Origin: Hyposmocoma kahamanoa
Lineage: Eukaryota > Arthropoda > Insecta > Lepidoptera > Cosmopterigidae
NCBI RefSeq assembly: GCF_003589595.1
Contig: NW_020654810.1
Coordinates: 14,530,569 to 14,594,568 of the forward strand
Direction of reading: 5' to 3'
DNA length: 64,000 bases
Shown here: one piece after another, positions 58,313 through 64,000 of the stretch
Layout: each line of letters opens with the position of its first letter
Position numbering within the stretch: the first letter of the stretch is position 1
Notes under the pieces: model-generated
Told to the model about the DNA's origin: nothing
Seen by the model: the letters and a program-made list of their open reading frames with translations, nothing else
Databases searched by the model: none
Translations under genes and position numbers: made by a program

Positions 58313-59595
58313 TATCACAGTACAAAATTATCTAAGTACTATAAAATTCTGTACAGATATGCTGCATTATAACATAATGTACGAAAATAGCAAAGACTAG
58401 TGATAAAGCAACGTCTGTCTTACTCCGTCAGTGCTGTTACTTGGTTAGATACAAGATGTAGAATAACTTTGCTGCAATTCTTGATTTCGAAATAGCTTTG
58501 AGTATTTTGAAATTTTAGTTAAGGATGATTAGAGCTCGCAACAATACGGATCGTTAATCATATCTTGCACGTAGGAGGATGCGGCGTAGATATTACGAAT
58601 CCTTTGACACGTTGGCGTTGCCTTGTCTAGAAGTATAAATACTACGCAATAACTCTGATGTCTCGTTACTTGTTATGTTCGTGTACTTTACTCCAACTGG
58701 AAATATAGGCAGCGCGGGTGGGTAAACCGGGAGGGTTGTTGGAGCGTCGTTCTTGTGAGTATTCAGGCAAAAAAGAACAAGCGTCTATAGTCGTAAAAAC
58801 ATAGATCTGTGAATCACGCGTCTCGGAGCGATAAGACGACCCTAGGTGGGAACGATGGCGCAGCACCAACGCACTGCTTCCTTACCTTCAAGGACCGTGA
58901 CCGCTATTCATGAACAATCCACCATAGCGTGCTTCAGGATTTCATTGTTAGTGAATTGTCTTAGCGTTTGCCAGAAAGGTTTTCAATTGATACATAAAAG
59001 ACATATTAATGATTAAACATTTATTTATTATCGCCTATATCAAAATACAATGTTTCTGACGTCTTCTGTAATAAATTTTTAGGTATAACTCGTACACAAA
59101 CTTCAATTAAAATATAATATTTTTGTAATAAAACGAAAACTAGGAGCAACAATTTCCGTAGTACGCAGTCTAGGACAATACGTTTAAGTTAACATTAATC
59201 AACATTCTATGTGCACTTGCTGGACGTAGTAGTGAATCACCGACGCAGTTTATTGCGTAACAACGAATTGGCATAGCATTTAATATTATGAATACTAATG
59301 AGGATGTAATAAATATAGGCACGTAGCATACATTAGACGTCTCGTATAGAAATTAATTATTCTAAAGTTGTTTATAGATAATTATAACATTTTAATTAAA
59401 AAAAAAGTACCCATCAAATCTTATCTGCTTTTGCCATGTTCGTTACCGCGGTATCCTCAACGATATACTCAACACATAAATGAAAGTATTCGTCAAAACG
59501 AATCATATGAGCCCAAACACAATAGCTGCTGTACCATTTCCAACATCAGATTAGAGCTAGGTCACCATAACATTTTATTTTTATAGGAATTATAT
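58313..59595 (-). other. Phactr intron 1, unassigned
   Basis: No recognised coding region. A GC-richer patch at about 58680-58880 has a 67-codon minus-strand frame without a domain. Confidence 0.4.
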
Positions 59596-59740
59596 TTATG
59601 TGCCAAGTTTTATTGAAATCGGTTAAGTGAAATAAGGTGAAAAATCCCCTAATTTACCACTCTATATCGCCTTACCCAAACTACCCATAGAGGTAGTAAA
59701 TTTTCTTTCAATATGAATGGGACCATTATTGAGGTAGGGA
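59596..59740 (-). repeat. Repeat family B, partial copy 5
   Basis: Carries 'tgccaagttttattgaaatc', 'cccctaatttaccac' and 'aatgggaccattattgaggt'. The left and right ends are missing or too decayed to see. Confidence 0.65.
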
Positions 59741-61136
59741 AAAGGGAGCATTAGGAGTCACTTAAGCATTATTGTAATAACATTCGAATTACAAATAAAA
59801 TATTTATTGCAATCACCTTATAATAAAATTAACATAAACTAATCATTAAGATACGTTGCAGTCACTTTGAATTTATAATTTGGGAATCATCATTTTGACC
59901 GCCATTGCCTCTACGTATTGGCAAATGTGGTCATCAATTTGCAAGTAAAGGACAATGGCAAACTCCCATATAAATTTTTGTTGACATAATTTGTATGCGT
60001 CTGTTTATGAAAAATATGTGAAAATATAGAGTTGAAATTTCTCAACAAATTTTGTTTGGGTTTACTATTCTGAGAAGTCAGGAAAGTTTCGGAGATTATG
60101 TGTTACGTAATTGGATAAAATATATTCGGTGTATTATTATATCAAAATAAACTACAGAAACCTCAAACATGGTTAATAGAAGTTGAATGGTGCCGTGGGT
60201 TTGTGACGTGACGAAAGGTCAGAGGAAATTATTTTGTGTACTGGTATGGTCAAAAGGCATGAAGTTAAGCCATAACAAAAAAAACTAAGTTAATTAATAA
60301 CATACCACAGACTATTGCACTGGTAACTCAGATGCAAATTATTTTTTTGTGAAACGTGCCATCTGGGGGGTGATTCACGAATTCTTTTAACTAGATATAA
60401 TTTTGTCATTGTTCTTTAGGTAAATTAAATAAATATCACAAACATGACTTGCCGAAGTCACAGACTGCACTACACAAATGTGGTACTAGTGCACTTTGTG
60501 TGTGCTTTGACACACAAAATGCACTAGTACCACATTTCATTGTCTTGTCCGAATTCGTTGCATATTATGCATCTAATTCTTTCTGGGTCATCATTTTTGT
60601 CATTTAATTGAGATTGAGAAACAATAGGGCCGCTTCTAAGTCTTCTTCAGTGAACACGTTGTGGTTAAATGGGAAAGTACCAACCAACCTAAAGCCAAAG
60701 TCTCTTTGACTCTCAGCTGACTCATATTATCCACAAATTATCTGCCTATAAATAAAAAATGTCATCAAAAAGTTCAGAAGATTAAGTGCAAAATAAGCAG
60801 GAAATCACGATTCTTAATGCCAGATTGCCAGCTTCAATATACACAAAATTTTCACTAGTGAACATAGTGAAATGTGTCACATACCTTCGATTTTATATCG
60901 TTCGAGAATTAGATTAACGGGGAGCTATATCTTTCGTTTGTCTCGCTCTAAAGCTTCACTATCACCTAGCGAATCGTTCGCCGCGATGATGGGGATTAAT
61001 GGCCAAGCCTTTGCGGGGTATCCCGATCCCGGTTCACGTTTAGATTTTTAGGTACACGAGTGACCACCATTTTCCACAGACCACGATTACCCACTTCTCC
61101 CCTAACCCTATCCAACAAAAAAAATAATCATCATAA
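59741..61136 (-). other. Phactr intron 1, unassigned except a hairpin
   Basis: Contains the 27-bp-arm hairpin at 60476-60537. Otherwise nothing recognised. Confidence 0.4.
60476..60537. repeat. Hairpin with 27-bp arms, one mismatch
   Basis: Left arm 60476-60502 ('aaatgtggtactagtgcact' onward), 8-nt loop, right arm 60511-60537. Confidence 0.9.
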
Positions 61137-62206
61137 TCTCAGTACAGAGTACTAAAAAAACCGACCTCAAAAGGACGTGGAATTACATCTATTTGCCAAA
61201 TTTTATTGAAATATCCCCTAGTTCGCCACTATACAGGACTTGACACAGGAGATATAGGTGTACCAGAATCTCATGGCATTAAATATTAGAAAAATCGAAC
61301 AATTTTCACCTGGCAATGTTAACTTGTCACATGTCAATCCAAAATATTACTTGTGTCAAATGAATGTCTGCTAAACTTTTTTCATTGTAGCAATAATTAC
61401 AAAAATCCACTTCAATCTCAAGCAAAAAACATTGTTATATTGTTTATCGCAAAATCAGCGACGAATTAGGTGCATCTAAGTCACAATTCACGATTTACAA
61501 CCAGGTCTCAAGTCTTCCGATTAGTAGGAGTAAATAAACTTGATCTTTGAATTTTTAACGAAGCCAAATTAATGTACAATGATTGGTTGGAAAAAAAAGA
61601 TAAATGACGTAAATGCGAGTTGCTTCAAACTGCGAACGTAAATAAATCTATCACCCACAATCTAATTAATATATTTTTGTTTAATTTTAAAATCTATCAG
61701 AAATTACTAACCTCTCTTACACACAAATTCAAACAGATCTTAAAACATGTACGAGGATAGATCAATTTTGGTCAAATAAAATATGTCAAGTATCTAGTAC
61801 ATTTTTCCCTACTATATTGATGTTGCCCACTACAAATTTCAACTTGTCTAAGTGCTATCAGATTCTGGTACACCTATAATAAAAATGGGTTCTCACTACT
61901 CAAAGTATATTGAGAGAGAAAAACGCCTTGAATTGGAGAATAGCAAAACCAACCATTAAAATAATTGCTCCTTAAGTAAAATTTAAGCGCTATTTATAAA
62001 AATGAATGTTCATGCGTGATCAGCTAACCTTAGAGGTGGATGATTTTCTTCAAAATGAAATGGGACCACTATGGAGGTACCGTCTTTCCAACAAAAAAAG
62101 AATCATGAAAATCGGTTCACAAATAACGGAGTTATCGCGTAACATACATACAAAAAAAAGTACAGTCGAATTGAGAACCTCCTCCTTTTTTTGAAGTCGG
62201 TTAAAA
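61137..62206 (-). repeat. Repeat family B, copy 6, split by an insertion
   Basis: The left part 61137-61230 starts 'gtactaaaaaaaccgacctc' and reaches 'cccctagttcgccact'. The family continues at about 62026 with 'taaccttagaggtggatgat' and closes 'ttttttgaagtcggttaaaa' at about 62206. The two parts are adjacent in the consensus, so the roughly 795 bp between them were inserted later. Confidence 0.75.
61231..62025. mobile_element. Inserted element carrying 19-bp inverted repeats
   Basis: 'tataggtgtaccagaatct' at 61253-61271 and its exact inverse at 61860-61878 mark a 626-bp unit within the insertion. No transposase is seen, so it would be non-autonomous. About 20 bp to the left and 145 bp to the right still lie between these repeats and family B, so the true insertion limits are uncertain. 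Confidence 0.6.
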
Positions 62207-63788
62207 ATCGGAAATACACAAAAAATACAGTCGAATTGACAATCTCTTCCTATTTTGAAGTCAGTAAATAAATAGAACGTCAAGTGTTATTAACAATTCT
62301 TATATTCTATTTATTGGTCACCTACTCAAACACGACATTTTCATCCTCGTATACGTGTATGCTCTAATAACTCCAATAAGTCTAATAAAGGATATGAAAT
62401 ACCACTTTACTTTTTAAATATTTAATTTAAATGTTTGTTTGCATTCGGTATTGTGACGAGACAATATGTATGATAAATTATCATTGACGACTACAAGTAT
62501 TGGTTTTACTTTAGGCAAACTGGCCTTGCACCTGTTAAGACTTGGTTATTCCAAAGTTTGCACGCAAATAGTTGCATAATTTACCACATGATTGTTTCTA
62601 ATTAGTTAACAAAAACATTCGTTGAAATGATTTGCAATGATTAGTGCCGTACCGTTTATGCGGGACGCTCGTTCGTAAACACTTAGAATATTGATATGAT
62701 AAGTTATCCACGTTAACGAGTAATTATGTTTACTTGGTTAAATTAACACTAGGTATCGCACTAAAGTCGGTTGGAAGAGGTCCAATTGGCAGGTCGACTT
62801 ATTTTGACCCGTGGCCGTTCGTAAATTAACCAAACTATGCATTTGTTCTCATTACAATACTCAAATGCCAAAACTTTACTTAATCGACTTGCGCCTCGGC
62901 CGAAAAAATACGTACAAGCGAGTCGTTTCTGTGTCATTTGATTTATTTTATTTAAAAATAACGCTGTGCCATTGAATAAATTTCGTCAACAGAGACTCTT
63001 CTATTGAGTAGGAGGTAAAATATCGTAAATATGTTTAACATTATGTTTCCTTCCTGAATATGTAGAGTATAGATATGTTGACTAATGTTTTCTGTCATTT
63101 CGACCATATACAAGTATACTATGATGAAAAATTCTTCATTTCATAATGTATATTTAATATACTACGTCGCGTCCCGGTCCTTTCTATAGCGAAGACTCGG
63201 AACTAAAACGCGATTAGTATCTACTTTTATGGTATCCGATCAAAAGCGTTTCCGCTAATAAAGCGTCTCACATTTAAACGCAAAAATCACAAACATACAG
63301 TTAGTTACATGTGGTTACATTCACAAATTGTGTAAGCGCAAACGACAATGTGACATCACCAGCCACAAATAATTCTCTGGCGATAACATGTATTGTTGTA
63401 TAGTTGTGGCATTGTTATTGCTTCTATTCTAGCTGGATTCCCTGGGTTTACCGTAATTAGCAGAGTAGCAACAGCAATAAACGCTTTTTTAGTTTTTTAC
63501 TCGGTGCGTTTTACTAGTACTGTACTTCATTACGCTACGAATGGAAAATCATATTTTCACTTTCAATGATATATACGCATGGGAAAACATGATGAGTAAA
63601 TCCAGTCTCTCTTTTGTTCTCAGTATATGTTTAAGTACCAGCGAACAAACCTTTTGTATGTAGTAAGTAAGAGAGACAAAGAAGCGATAATACGACAAGA
63701 TAGTCTCAATTATGTATTTCATAGCTAGTGCGCAGTTAAGGCTTAGCGCGATAGGTATTTATTATAAGTACCTTGAATACCTACTCAC
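62207..63788 (-). other. Phactr intron 1, 5' end
   Basis: AT-rich, with a short second family B-like fragment at about 62220-62265 ('cagtcgaattgacaatctct'). No coding signal. Confidence 0.4.
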
Positions 63789-63846
63789 TTCGGAGATCAC
63801 TAGAAATGGCCTTTTGAGCGACCTTCTCTGAGGTTGTCTTGGACAT
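63789..63846 (-). CDS. Phactr: Phactr first visible coding exon
   Basis: ATG at 63846 with A at -3, then MSKTTSEKVAQKAISSDLR and the donor A|gtgagt. Phase 1 fits exon 2 exactly (A|CC, Thr20). The frame stays open upstream to 63903 (SKYGCADIRFDLRFDFEI before the Met), where 'gtattcccag' could be an acceptor. The exon might therefore be internal (63789-63903), with the true N-terminus beyond the window. Start choice rests on the good insect start context. The role of this short region is unknown. Confidence 0.75.
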
Positions 63847-64000
63847 GATTTCGAAGTCGAACCTGAGGTCAAATCTTATATCCGCGCAACCGTATTTGGA
63901 AACCTGGGAATACAGTTTTAACTAGCCGTACCGCCTTGCGCGGCTTATCTATTATTTATTAATAACCACAACTCTGATTAGGATGGAAGGGAAAACATAG

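Larger units (their letters stand above)
12590..63846 (-). other. Minus-strand host transcription units: overview of splicing
   Basis: Phactr runs from 63846 leftward. Intron sizes from 5' to 3' are 12,240, 396, 1,979, 22,263, 391, 286, 1,455, 3,765, 627 and 1,484 nt up to exon 11. Donors are gtgagt, gtgagt, gtaagt, gtgagt, gtaagt, gtaagt, gtcagt, gtattt, gtaagc, gtcagc and gtaaac; all acceptors end in ag. Exon phases chain without conflict through eleven exons (1,640 coding nt, 546 codons plus 2 nt). The unidentified downstream gene begins at 12658 on the same strand. Confidence 0.85.

Noticed and set aside
1..64000. CRISPR arrays, operons or phage-like modules
   Set aside because: No regular spacer arrays or prokaryotic gene organisation; the window is eukaryotic.

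Overview
The window looks like lepidopteran (moth or butterfly) nuclear DNA. It is AT-rich and intron-rich. Dispersed repeat families recur on both strands: jockey/CR1/I-type LINE pieces, a tRNA-headed SINE, and a short repeat with 'accgactt...aggtcggt' ends. Mobile-element proteins of the piggyBac, Tc1 and DUF4817-type mariner kinds are also present. There is no sign of operons or other prokaryotic organisation. Species cannot be fixed from the sequence alone.

The main host gene lies on the minus strand, from about 63.85 kb down to about 15-17 kb. It is a Phactr gene (phosphatase and actin regulator). I reconstructed eleven coding exons whose splice sites and reading phases all agree: an N-terminal basic '[11 protein letters not shown]' segment with RPEL1, a poly-Ala/His linker, a 'SEIGPIPPPPMFSSP' proline-rich segment, RPEL2, RPEL3, RPEL4 and the PP1-binding segment. 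The last exon is uncertain. The usual (F/Y)HRP ending was not found, and two different terminal exons fit the phase. A separate GC-rich first exon at about 42.3 kb has a phase-compatible donor and would give a form lacking RPEL1, with an N-terminus beginning MGYIMGCAC that looks suited to lipidation. A second minus-strand gene begins just beyond the Phactr 3' end (coding start at 12658) and leaves the window to the left.

Layout. 1-0.93 kb: nothing recognised. 0.97-5.55 kb: a decayed mariner-type element with about 150-bp terminal inverted repeats, split by a minus-strand LINE. 5.6-6.17 kb: another LINE tail. 7.4-12 kb: repeats, including a nested SINE. 12.59-13.0 kb: start and promoter of the left-hand gene. 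13-17.5 kb: probable Phactr 3' end. 17.3-26.4 kb: Phactr exons 5-11 in a compact cluster. 26.4-48.7 kb: a 22-kb intron holding a complete piggyBac element (28.9-31.3 kb), a decayed I-type LINE (37.2-38.6 kb), several repeat copies, the alternative first exon and several GC-rich islands. 48.7-51.5 kb: exons 2-4. 51.55-63.79 kb: first intron, with a CR1/jockey LINE, a SINE, a 1,520-bp Tc1 element and nested terminal-inverted-repeat repeats. 63.79-63.85 kb: first visible coding exon.

The most interesting items are the piggyBac copy, which appears intact (13-bp TIRs, TTAA flanks, all three catalytic Asp, a 573-aa reading frame restored by a 190-nt 5' intron), the alternative Phactr first exon, and the unresolved Phactr C-terminus. 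No previously undescribed multi-gene system was found.
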